From contig JBEKHI010000009.1 of the NCBI GenBank assembly GCA_050012355.1, positions 1-47,073 of the forward strand: a stretch of 47,073 bases of DNA, given 5' to 3'. Position 1 is the first letter of the stretch, and each line of letters begins with the position of its first letter. The translations under genes were made by a program, and so were the position numbers. This DNA is from JBEKHI01 sp050012355. GTDB taxonomy: Bacteria; Actinomycetota; Actinomycetes; Streptosporangiales; Streptosporangiaceae. Shown here one piece after another: positions 24,546 through 32,073 of this stretch. Under the pieces are notes generated by a model that was not told where the DNA came from, made no database searches, and saw only the letters and a list, made by a program, of their open reading frames with translations.

Positions 24546-25237
24546 TATTGCCCGGTAGCTCCGAACTTGACGCTGACCTCGTCTTGCAGCTCCAGCCGAC
24601 CGCGCTGTACATGGTTGCGCATCGCGTCCTCAGCACCCTGGGCGTCGTGGGCATGCAAGGCCCGCATGATTTCCACGTGCTCCGCCAGGGACCGCTCCAT
24701 CCGCCCCTCACGCCGCGTCACGATGGACGAGAGCAGGCCACGATGCAGATGCTGGACGAGTAGCCGATAGTGATCGCTTAGCCGTTCGTTCGAGGCCCCG
24801 GACAGAATCAGTTCGTGGAGCCGCTCGTCCGTCCGGCTATAGCCATCCATGTCCAGCACCTTGACCTGCCGCGACATTGTTTCGATGGCCTCGTCCAGCT
24901 TGGCCAGCAGGTCGTTGTTGGCGCGGTGCGCGCACAGCCGGGCGGCCATGCCCTCGACCGCCTCCCGGACCTCGAACAGATCGAGGATCTCGGACCGGGA
25001 CATTCCGCGGACGAAGGTCCCGCGTCGCTGCTCGACGGTGACGAAACCGGCGCTTTCAAGTTCCTTGAGGGCATCGCGAACCGGCATCCGGCTGACGCCG
25101 AAGCGCTCAGCCAGCCGCGCCTCCGACAGCTTCTCACCGGGCGGGATCTGACCAGACACGATCTCGGCACGCAACTGCTGGATGATCAGATCTTTCTTCG
25201 ACATCTCAGTGTCAGCGTGCGGCTTCGCAGCCACCAT
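24542..25237 (-). CDS. GntR-family (FadR/FCD subgroup) transcriptional regulator
   Basis: 231 residues. Winged helix at about 12-82 (IIQQLRAEIVSGQIPPGEKL, LAERFGVSRMPVRDALKEL, GFVTVEQRRGTFV) followed by an all-helical FCD ligand domain (about 95-220) with the metal/ligand residues in DERLHELI and ERSLAEHVEIMRAL. Likely represses the operon and itself, given four operator copies downstream and two upstream of its start. A second ATG (25204, MSKKDL) is a possible start. Confidence 0.92.
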   Translation of the reverse strand: MVAAKPHADTEMSKKDLIIQQLRAEIVSGQIPPGEKLSEARLAERFGVSRMPVRDALKELESAGFVTVEQRRGTFVRGMSRSEILDLFEVREAVEGMAARLCAHRANNDLLAKLDEAIETMSRQVKVLDMDGYSRTDERLHELILSGASNERLSDHYRLLVQHLHRGLLSSIVTRREGRMERSLAEHVEIMRALHAHDAQGAEDAMRNHVQRGRLELQDEVSVKFGATGQY

Positions 25238-25290
25238 CGCTTACCCAGCCTCCGGTCCTCACCGGCCCGAATCCGGGCGGCCCATTGCAT

Positions 25291-25331
25291 CTGGCATGAC
25301 AACGACCAACCCTACTCGACTGGTATGCCAG
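25291..25331. promoter_or_regulatory. Two GntR-type operators upstream of the regulator
   Basis: CTGGCATGACAA (25291-25302) and CTGGTATGCCAG (25320-25331) match the consensus seen at 24253-24545 and lie 54-94 bases before the regulator's start codon. Autoregulation is the natural reading. Their centres are 29 bases apart, just under three helical turns. Confidence 0.7.
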
Positions 25332-25351
25332 GTTGAACGTGGTCTTGCGAG

Positions 25352-25376
25352 CGCGGGCCGTTCGGAACGGCCCGCG
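25352..25376 (-). terminator. GC hairpin terminator after the glycoside hydrolase
   Basis: A near-perfect 25-base palindrome centred on TTCGGAA, beginning about 11 bases after the glycoside hydrolase stop (minus strand). Strong stem (GCGGGCCG with CGGCCCGC) and no U-tract. Confidence 0.7.
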
Positions 25377-25386
25377 GCGCCACTCG

Positions 25387-27615
25387 TCATGAGGTGGGGA
25401 TGATCCACCACTGGTGGTCCGGGGTTCCGTTGTCCTGCCACTGCAGGGTGAGCGCTCCCGGGCTGGTGCTCTCGGCGTTCACGCCGAGCAGCAGGCCGCT
25501 GCCCGCGTTGGCGAGTTCGTAGGTCCCGATGCCGCTGGGAACCAGTTGCCATTCCTGGTCAGCGGCACCGTCGGCGGCCTCGATGTCGGCGTTGGCGCCT
25601 TCGGTGGTGCTGGCGCCCTGGATGCCGAGCAGCAGGCCGCTTCCGACGTTCTCGATGGTGTAGTAGCCGGTGCCGGTGGGCAGGAACTTCCATTCCTGGT
25701 CGGACGCGTTGTCGGGTTCGGCCTGGTCGACGAGGGTGCCCGCGGTGGTCGCGGCGTTCACCGTGTCCAGGTTGATCTCGCTGTTGAGGTTGGAGATCGT
25801 GTAGATCGCGCCCGCTGTGACCAGCGACCCGGGCGTCAGGGTCCACTGAGCGGGCGCCCCGGCCGTGAGACTGACCGCACCGTTCCTTCCGGTGGTCAAC
25901 GCCAGCCCGGTCGCCTTGTTGACCAGGATGTAGTGATCCCCGCTCGGCTTCAGCTGCCACAGCTCGCTGTCACCGCCGTCGTACCGTAGCTGGACCACCG
26001 ACGTCGCGGAGTCGGGGTCGGATCCCAGCAGCAGCCCGCTGGCGTCGTTGATCACCTCGTAATATCCGGTTCCGGTGCTTACCAGGTCCCACAGCTGGTC
26101 CTGGGCGGTGCTTGGATTGGCCAGGGTCGCGGGGGCACCGGCGTCCGCCGTTATGTCGGAAATGGTCAGTGCCTGAGCGTTGCTGGAATCGATGCGGTAC
26201 GTGCCGTTCAGGCCGGGCGCGTTCTGACCGGCTGGGGTCACGAGTAGGTGGTACCCGTAGCTGGCGTTCATGGCGGCCACCGGCACGGTCACCGTGCCGT
26301 CGGTGACGGGCAGGTCACCGTTGAAGATCGTCCCCGGTCCTTCTACCGCGGTGGTCCGGCCGTCGGACGCCACATCTTGAAGGACCACATGGGCGGTCTG
26401 GTCGTCCCCGAACCCGGAGAGACCACTGAGTCCGTTGATCGTCACCTGTGAGGACCCGGTGCCACCGCCGAAGATGACACTCAGCAGGTTCTCGCGAGGG
26501 TTCACCGACGCGGCCCCGTCGATGCCGGTCTGCGCGGGCGGCACCGTGTTGACCATCTCGCCGGTCATGTCGCCGTACCACTTGTAGAGCCACCAGGCCC
26601 CGTTGGGCAGGCCGCCAGTTCCGGTCAGCAGGTCGCCGAGCGTGCCGTAGTCGTTCCAGAACGCGAGTTCGGCGTTCGCTACGCCAGCCCGCTCGAACTT
26701 GGCGATGTATCCGACCAGGCTGCCCGGGACGCCGACCTCGCTGGTCTCGGCGTACTCCTCGATCACGATCGGCCGCGGCGAGATACCGAGGCTCGCCTCC
26801 ATCGACTTCATCGCGGCGACATCGGCGGCGATGGACGACTGCCCGCCGAGCTCGTGCCAGCTGATGATGTCGGGGAGCGCGTTGTTCGCCTTCGCGTATT
26901 CCAGGAACGATTCCATGTAGGAAGCGTCGAAGTACGACAGGCTCGGGCCGTCGATCGGGATGTTCGGGTCCAGGGATCTGACCTCGTCGTAGGTCTTCAC
27001 CCATCCTTCGTTGAAGCTCACCCCGGAGGCGGTGGGCCAGGTGCCGTTCGGCTCGTTCCAGAGGGCGAGGGCCTCGATGTTCTTGTCCCCGGCCGACTTG
27101 ATCGAATTGACCATCGTGTCGACCGCGCTCAGCCAGTTGCTCCAGCTCACCCATTGATAGGGGAAGTCGGAATACCAGTCGGGCGCGCGGACGATTACCT
27201 TCGCGCCGTCCCTGGCGGCCTTGCTCGCCACGACGAGAGCGTCACCGGCGGGCTGGAACTGTCCGTTGGGGAGCTGGTGGCCACCGGGCGCCATTTGCAC
27301 GAACGTGTTGGGATGCAGCGGAGTGACGTACTCATCGGACGGCGTCAGGTCATCGGCCAGCCCGTACAGGGCGCCCGAGGCGACATGGGTAACCGGGCGC
27401 AGCCCAGCATTCGCGTCGACGACGAGGGTGTTGGATGCCGGCACGGCATCCGATGATGAGACGGCTGCCGTCTGGCTAGTCCGGGAGGCCGCCGTGGCTG
27501 GCGGCGAACTACCCGGGACGATTGCCAGTGCCGCGCCCGCGACTACCGCCAGGGCGGTACTGCCGAGGGCGATCAGCTTGCCGTGTCGCAAGAAATGGAT
27601 GCGTGCATCGGGCAT
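25387..27615 (-). CDS. Secreted glycoside hydrolase (clan A, GH39-like) with ricin-type domains
   Basis: 742 residues from the ATG at 27615, which has GGAGG 6 bases upstream; an ATG ten codons earlier has none. Signal peptide about 1-43 (basic start, hydrophobic LGSTALAVVAGAALAIV, end near TAAS). The catalytic TIM barrel spans about 60-400 with acid/base Glu188 in ALWNEPN and nucleophile in PIVIEEYAE (286/287). A beta-sandwich region (about 400-470) follows, then two ricin-type beta-trefoil sections (about 480-742) with repeated QxW motifs (DQLWDLV, QEWKFLP, DHQWWIIP). Acts outside the cell on a plant or fungal glycan. Regulated by the divergent LacI protein. Confidence 0.8.
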   Translation of the reverse strand: MPDARIHFLRHGKLIALGSTALAVVAGAALAIVPGSSPPATAASRTSQTAAVSSSDAVPASNTLVVDANAGLRPVTHVASGALYGLADDLTPSDEYVTPLHPNTFVQMAPGGHQLPNGQFQPAGDALVVASKAARDGAKVIVRAPDWYSDFPYQWVSWSNWLSAVDTMVNSIKSAGDKNIEALALWNEPNGTWPTASGVSFNEGWVKTYDEVRSLDPNIPIDGPSLSYFDASYMESFLEYAKANNALPDIISWHELGGQSSIAADVAAMKSMEASLGISPRPIVIEEYAETSEVGVPGSLVGYIAKFERAGVANAELAFWNDYGTLGDLLTGTGGLPNGAWWLYKWYGDMTGEMVNTVPPAQTGIDGAASVNPRENLLSVIFGGGTGSSQVTINGLSGLSGFGDDQTAHVVLQDVASDGRTTAVEGPGTIFNGDLPVTDGTVTVPVAAMNASYGYHLLVTPAGQNAPGLNGTYRIDSSNAQALTISDITADAGAPATLANPSTAQDQLWDLVSTGTGYYEVINDASGLLLGSDPDSATSVVQLRYDGGDSELWQLKPSGDHYILVNKATGLALTTGRNGAVSLTAGAPAQWTLTPGSLVTAGAIYTISNLNSEINLDTVNAATTAGTLVDQAEPDNASDQEWKFLPTGTGYYTIENVGSGLLLGIQGASTTEGANADIEAADGAADQEWQLVPSGIGTYELANAGSGLLLGVNAESTSPGALTLQWQDNGTPDHQWWIIPTS

Positions 27616-27692
27616 CGTTGCCTCCACAAGTATCAACGTGGACAACTGCGGACACTACATCCGGCTTGCGGGACGGACAATAGTCAAATGTG

Positions 27693-27706
27693 TCGAACCG
27701 GTTCGA
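27693..27706. promoter_or_regulatory. LacI operator, perfect 14-bp palindrome (copy 1)
   Basis: TCGAACCGGTTCGA, 77 bases upstream of the glycoside hydrolase start. It is identical to the second copy at 27814-27827. Palindromes of this size centred on CG are typical LacI/GalR operators. Confidence 0.8.
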
Positions 27707-27813
27707 TTTTCTGGCGAAGCTACTTGACCATGGATAGCAATCGCATAGCAAAGATCCAGTTCAGAGGGCTAGTCTTAGATTTAACGCGTCCCGACGGCAG
27801 GACTCGAACCGGT

Positions 27814-27827
27814 TCGACTGGAGGCGG
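27814..27827. promoter_or_regulatory. LacI operator, perfect 14-bp palindrome (copy 2)
   Basis: TCGAACCGGTTCGA ending 7 bases before the lacI-type GTG start and abutting its GGAGG. The centre is 121 bases from copy 1, so a DNA loop between the two sites is possible, and the regulator probably represses its own gene. Confidence 0.8.
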
Positions 27828-27834
27828 TACGACG

Positions 27835-28839
27835 GTGGCGACTATCGAGGACGTGGCTCGCCACGCGGGCGTCTCGCGCAGTACCGTCTCGTACGCGCTG
27901 TCCGGCAAGCGGACCATCTCACGGGAGACCCGTGAGCGCATCGAAGCGTCCATCGCTGAGCTCGGATTCACGCCGAACGCGGGTGCTCGTGCCCTGGCCA
28001 CGTCGCAGAAGATGGTCATCGGGCTATTCGTGCAGTTCTTCGAGGACGAGTTCTCGCCAGCGATGCTGCAGTACGTCTTGCCGATCTCGAACGCGGCCCG
28101 TGAAGCGGGCTACGACATCCTCATGGTGAGCGAGGCCGACGGCGCGCACGCGGTCGAGCGGATCTCGAGTTCGGAGATGGTCGACGGCGTCATACTGCTG
28201 AACGTCGCCCACGAAGACCCACGGCTGCCGGTGATGCGGAGAATGCGGCAGCCAGGGTCGATGGTGGGACTGCCGCGCGACCCCGAAGGCTTCGACGTCT
28301 TCGACCTGGACTTCCCGGCGTCCGGCCGGATCCTCGTCGATCATCTCGCCGAGCGCGGCCACCGCGAGCTCATCCTCATCACCCCCCGCCAGCACGTCTA
28401 CGAACGCGGCGGCGCGTACGCATGGCGCTTCAGCGACGCGGCGCTGCGGCAGGCCGCCAGCTACGGCATCCGTGTCCGCTCCTACTTCGGTGAGACGCAG
28501 CAACCAGCCGTTAACTGTCAGCTCAACGAGATCCTCGACGCACGGGACGGGACAGCGCTGATCGTGCACAACGACGCCGTCATCGCCGCACTGCCGTCGG
28601 TCCTGTCCTCCCGTGACATCGTGGTGCCCGATGACCTCTCGGTCGTCGGGATCTTCTCGGAAGACTTCGGCCGGCTGTTCTCACTGCCGTACACGGCGGT
28701 CGAGAGCTCTCCGGACAAGCTGGGGCGGCTGGCGGTTCAGGCGCTGGTCCGGCGGATGCAAGCTCCGGAGGACGCGGGCATTCCCGAAGTTGAGCTCATC
28801 GCACCCCGTATCACCGACCGAGGAAGCACCGGGCGATGA
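27835..28839 (+). CDS. LacI-family transcriptional regulator
   Basis: 334 residues from a GTG with GGAGG upstream; the frame is open further upstream but without family similarity. HTH ATIEDVARHAGVSRSTVSYA plus the hinge LATSQKMVIGLF, then a periplasmic-binding-protein-like sugar domain (about 60-330) with VDGVILL and VIGIFSEDF-like elements (VVGIFSEDFGRLF). Divergent from the glycoside hydrolase, so it most likely senses a sugar released by that enzyme. Confidence 0.92.
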   Translation: MATIEDVARHAGVSRSTVSYALSGKRTISRETRERIEASIAELGFTPNAGARALATSQKMVIGLFVQFFEDEFSPAMLQYVLPISNAAREAGYDILMVSEADGAHAVERISSSEMVDGVILLNVAHEDPRLPVMRRMRQPGSMVGLPRDPEGFDVFDLDFPASGRILVDHLAERGHRELILITPRQHVYERGGAYAWRFSDAALRQAASYGIRVRSYFGETQQPAVNCQLNEILDARDGTALIVHNDAVIAALPSVLSSRDIVVPDDLSVVGIFSEDFGRLFSLPYTAVESSPDKLGRLAVQALVRRMQAPEDAGIPEVELIAPRITDRGSTGR

Positions 28840-28861
28840 TCCCACCTATATCGTTTGCCGC

Positions 28862-28990
28862 ATGCCGGACTTCGATGCGAAAAAACCAAGGAGTATCGCG
28901 CGTGTCTACGACTACCTGATGACGGCGAACGGACCCCCCGCACCGCGTGACGGACAGGTTCTCGTCGGCGTCGGGCGCGTGCCCGGATAG
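28862..28990 (+). pseudogene. N-terminal fragment of a DUF574/Methyltransf_19 methyltransferase
   Basis: 42 codons. KKPRSIARVYDYLMTANG matches the conserved start of this actinobacterial SAM-methyltransferase family (PSxARVYDYLLGGKDNF). The GGKDNF part is altered and the frame ends soon after; the remaining 230 residues expected are missing. A remnant rather than a gene. Confidence 0.6.
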
Positions 28991-29028
28991 ACCCGCTTAC
29001 CCCTAGGGGGTCATACATACTGATACGC

Positions 29029-29718
29029 ATGAAACAGGCGGGGATGCCGTATAAAGCGAAATACGGCAGGAAGCTTAAGTACTGGGGCGCCATCGGAGGG
29101 GCGACGGTTATCTGCGCCCTCGGGCTGCTGCCCGGCGCGCTATGGCTGAGCATCCTAGACTTCGGGTTCTTCGGCGGGGGTGCCTTGCTGATGGCGATAA
29201 CCGGCCTGCGGGGTATCACCGTGGTCCGGGTCGATCAGGCGGGCATCACCTTGTGCTCGTCCCCGCTCTACCCCAAGTCCAGGACGCGACTGTTCCCGTG
29301 GGAAGACGTCGTTGCCGTGATCATCTGGGATCGATCCTCGTTTTCCTCCTCGCAAGTGAAGGTCGAATACGTCGGCGTCGAGCGACGGCCAGGGGCCCCG
29401 CCGCTCACCGGCAAGGTCATCGGGCAACGCTCCCTGTCCAACGCACGTCGGCACGTACCAGATATACCGCCGGAGACGGTGGTAACCAGGGCCACAAATG
29501 GCGGGCTGCTGGATCACGGCAAGCTGACCGCCGCCGTCGCCCACTTCGGCCCCGGGGTCCGGGTGGTCGATCTGACCGCCGGCCGCTTACACCTGGGGGA
29601 TGACCCGCGCGGCGATCCGCTCAAGCTGGCCGATCGCCGCGTACTGCCCGATCAGATCGGTCAGGTGCGCGGGGGAGTCGGATCACGGCCAGAATGTCAG
29701 ACCCCCTGGAGAGAATAG
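29029..29718 (+). CDS. Hypothetical protein with two membrane segments
   Basis: 229 residues. Basic N-terminus (KAKYGRKLKYW), two hydrophobic segments (about 22-40 and 43-60), then a soluble part (about 65-229) with ITVVRVDQAGITL and LFPWEDVVAVIIWDR, which looks like a small beta-rich PH-type domain. No confident family. Start uncertain: the first ATG has no SD and could be leaderless, and a second ATG is at 29044. The last 30 residues are low-complexity. Confidence 0.5.
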   Translation: MKQAGMPYKAKYGRKLKYWGAIGGATVICALGLLPGALWLSILDFGFFGGGALLMAITGLRGITVVRVDQAGITLCSSPLYPKSRTRLFPWEDVVAVIIWDRSSFSSSQVKVEYVGVERRPGAPPLTGKVIGQRSLSNARRHVPDIPPETVVTRATNGGLLDHGKLTAAVAHFGPGVRVVDLTAGRLHLGDDPRGDPLKLADRRVLPDQIGQVRGGVGSRPECQTPWRE

Positions 29719-29744
29719 AAGCAGAATTCTGGAGGTGAGGGCGC

Positions 29745-30656
29745 ATGGTTGTTCGCGTCGGGGTCGTCTTGCCGGACTCCGTCCCGCCGGGGGAGGCGTT
29801 GCCGGATGTGGCTGGCCTGGCATGTGTCGCGGAGGCGGCCGGGCTGGACGGCGTGTGGGCGGAGGACACCTTCGTTTCCGGGGACCGGCCGGTGCTGGAC
29901 GCGCCGCTGGCTCTCGCCGTCGCAGCGGCGGCGACATCACGGATCCCAGTCGGTTTCGCGGTTTTCGTGCCGTCGCTGCGGCCGCTGGGCTGGGCGATCA
30001 GGCAGGTCGCCAGCCTGCAGCACCACACCGGAGGGCGGCTGCGGCTCGGCGTGGGGATCGGCGGCGGGCGGTCCGAGTCCGAATACCTCGCGGTGGGTGC
30101 CCGCCGCCAGGAGCGGGCGGCGCGGACCGATGACTTCCTGCGGCTGCTGCCTGACCTGCTCGGCGGCAAGCCGGCGGTGATCCCGGACTGCTCCGGCGCC
30201 GGGGAGGTCCGGCTGTTGCCTGCCGCGGCGATGCCGCCGGTGTGGATCGGGGGGACCTCGGCGGCGGCACTGCGGCGGGCCGTGCGTTTCGGCGACGGGT
30301 GGCTGTCGGGGTTCCAGACGCCAGTCGAGTTCGCGGCGAGCGCGCGGCAGCTTGGCGAGCTGGCCGCGGCGGCCGGACGTGCACGACCGAGGCTGGGTGT
30401 CAGTGTGTCGGCCTGCATCGGGTCGTCGGGTTCTCTTGCCGACGTTTCGGTCGCGGTCATGCGGGCCGCGTATGGCGTACCGGCCGCGCGCGCCCGGGAG
30501 CTGGCGGTCGGCGGGACGCCGGCGCAGGTGGCCGACCAGCTCGCGGCGTTTGCCGAGGCGGGAGCGGAGTTGCTGCTCGTGCAGTGCGTCCCCGTGCCCT
30601 CGCCGGAGTCCTGGGAGCTGCTGGCCGAGGTACGTCGGCTGCTTAACAGCGTCTGA
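29745..30656 (+). CDS. LLM-class flavin-dependent oxidoreductase
   Basis: 303 residues of the luciferase-like (F420 or FMN) monooxygenase fold. VGVVLPDSVP start, AEAAGLDGVWAEDTF, RLRLGVGIGGGRSESEY (the glycine-rich cofactor loop), PPVWIGGTSAAALRRAVRFGDGW and ELAVGGTPAQVADQL. SD GGAGGTGAG 7-8 bases before the ATG. Its neighbours give no clear substrate. It is convergent with a small coiled-coil gene. Confidence 0.88.
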   Translation: MVVRVGVVLPDSVPPGEALPDVAGLACVAEAAGLDGVWAEDTFVSGDRPVLDAPLALAVAAAATSRIPVGFAVFVPSLRPLGWAIRQVASLQHHTGGRLRLGVGIGGGRSESEYLAVGARRQERAARTDDFLRLLPDLLGGKPAVIPDCSGAGEVRLLPAAAMPPVWIGGTSAAALRRAVRFGDGWLSGFQTPVEFAASARQLGELAAAAGRARPRLGVSVSACIGSSGSLADVSVAVMRAAYGVPAARARELAVGGTPAQVADQLAAFAEAGAELLLVQCVPVPSPESWELLAEVRRLLNSV

Positions 30657-30684
30657 TTGGCGCCAGCGGACGGGTGCCGGGGCC

Positions 30685-30849
30685 TTAGTCCCTCAGCTTG
30701 CGACGCGTCTCGTCGGCGAGTTCGTGGATCTGCTCCTCGGTTTTCTCCAGGTTGGCCTCGGCCTGCGCGGTGCGCTCGGCGGCCCGCCGCTCCGCCCGGG
30801 TCTGCCTCGGTCCGGCGTGCGACGGCCGTGTCCTGCGAAAAAGCCCCAT
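30685..30849 (-). CDS. 54-residue basic/acidic coiled-coil protein
   Basis: ATG preceded by AAAGGATGAG. Residues 1-25 are Arg-rich (MGLFRRTRPS...), and residues 20-54 form one long charged helix (AEANLEKTEEQIHELADETR). Helix pattern and SD support a real small gene; function unknown. It runs toward the LLM gene with a 28-base gap. Confidence 0.55.
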   Translation of the reverse strand: MGLFRRTRPSHAGPRQTRAERRAAERTAQAEANLEKTEEQIHELADETRRKLRD

Positions 30850-30978
30850 GATTCTCATCCTTTCCCAGGCTGCCGTCCAGTAACGGAACCGTCGCCTAGC
30901 TACCCGAACCCGGCCTCTTCATGTCACCCACATCCAACGGGTTGGCGCACACCGCTGCGGACTTCGGAGCCGGAACTC

Positions 30979-30996
30979 TGATAACAGCAAGAAGCG
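30979..30996 (+). repeat. 18-base direct repeat, copy 1
   Basis: TGATAACAGCAAGAAGCG, identical to 31948-31965. Weaker similarity continues for about 60 bases (GGACTGGCGGGTCA at about 31027 against GGACTTGCGGGTCA at about 31998). Confidence 0.6.
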
Positions 30997-31116
30997 GGGT
31001 TGTCTTGGACGGGTGCTGGGGGAGATCAGGACTGGCGGGTCAAAACCGTCATCGACGGGGGAGCGCCGATGCGGCGGGCGCTGGGCGTTCGCTGGGGGAG
31101 ACCGCGGCGCGTCGCG

Positions 31117-31605
31117 CTAGCAGGGCGGCTGATGGACGTCGTCGGCGAAACGGCCGATGAGCCGGGCCAGTTCCCGTTGTTCGGCGGGGGGCCAGTCGGC
31201 CAGCGAGGCGGCGAGCCATCGGTGGCGGGCGATCCGGAACTGGGTGAGGACCCGGCGTCCTTCCACGGTGAGCCGCAGCCGGGACGCCCGGGCGTCGTCG
31301 GTGTCCTTGGCCCGGCCGACCAGGCCTAGCCGTTCAAGCTGCTGGGCCTTGCGCGTGACGGCGGGCGTGTCGATGGCCAGCCGGGCGGCCACCTCGGTAA
31401 CCCTCAGGCTGCAATCCTCGTCCGACAGTACGTACAGGACGGCCAGCCCAGCCTGGTCGATGTCGACCCCCGCCTGCCGGGTGAGTTCTTGGTGCAGCTT
31501 CATCTGCCGTAGCCGCCGGGCGAGTGAATGCAGGGCGGATTCGATCGCGGTGATGGCCTCGTCGTCCGGTGGAGCCGCGCTGCCTGGCGCTTCGCTGCCC
31601 TGCAT
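31117..31605 (-). CDS. MarR-family transcriptional regulator
   Basis: 162 residues from the ATG at 31605; the frame is open upstream but without similarity. Helical N-terminus, winged helix about 55-125 (SLRVTEVAARLAIDTPAVTRKAQQLERLGLV, here given as SLRVTEVAARL plus AVTRKAQQLERLGLV; wing DDARASRLRLTVEGR), and a C-terminal dimer helix. The palindrome 20 bases upstream suggests autoregulation. Unusually for the family, no partner gene is divergent or downstream, so the target is elsewhere. Confidence 0.88.
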   Translation of the reverse strand: MQGSEAPGSAAPPDDEAITAIESALHSLARRLRQMKLHQELTRQAGVDIDQAGLAVLYVLSDEDCSLRVTEVAARLAIDTPAVTRKAQQLERLGLVGRAKDTDDARASRLRLTVEGRRVLTQFRIARHRWLAASLADWPPAEQRELARLIGRFADDVHQPPC

Positions 31606-31625
31606 GGTGTCCAAGCTAACACGGT

Positions 31626-31646
31626 ATTTGCGTGCGTCACGCAAGT
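31626..31646. promoter_or_regulatory. Candidate MarR operator
   Basis: ATTTGCGTG and CACGCAAGT, separated by 3 bases, match as an inverted repeat at 8 of 9 positions. It ends 20 bases before the MarR start, the usual place for an autoregulatory site. Confidence 0.55.
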
Positions 31647-31755
31647 ACCCTTCGCAATCGCTCGGGGAACAGGCCAAGCGACGCACTGGCGAGAGCGGGC
31701 ATACCGTGACATTCGCCCGAAAGCGTCGCGCCCGGCTGAGCGCGCGGCAGCGGAC

Positions 31756-31819
31756 CGTTCCTGGTGAGTGCTGCACCAACCTGACTCTTTCATGGCTAGT
31801 GCAGCACTCACCAGGAACG
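31756..31819. repeat. Perfect 21-bp inverted repeat with 22-base loop
   Basis: 31756-31776 and 31799-31819 are exact reverse complements; the arm begins CGTTCCTGGTGAGTGCTGC. No U-tract. The nearest gene ends are 32074 (minus, 255 bases away) and none on the plus strand. A distal terminator, structured RNA or small mobile-element end are all possible. The rest of 31606-32073 holds no gene. Confidence 0.65.
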
Positions 31820-31947
31820 ACATCCGCCGACCGGAGGCTTCGCCGCTCTCATAAGCATCGCGAGTACCAGTAGTAGCAACCGCCTCAGGCCACCGGGCGT
31901 GGCAGCGCAGATCCCGGCCCGCGACCACCAGCGACCCCCCTCCAGAA

Positions 31948-31965
31948 TGATAACAGCAAGAAGCG
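31948..31965 (+). repeat. 18-base direct repeat, copy 2
   Basis: Second copy of TGATAACAGCAAGAAGCG. The two copies, 969 bases apart, bracket the MarR gene and the 21-bp inverted repeat. Confidence 0.6.
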
Positions 31966-32073
31966 CAGGGCGCCTGGGGGCCGGGGCTGGGGCGTTGGCT
32001 GGACTTGCGGGTCAGGGCATCGTCGGCGAACGCGGGTTGAGGCGGCGTCGGCGACTAAGGCGGCGTCGCGGGC

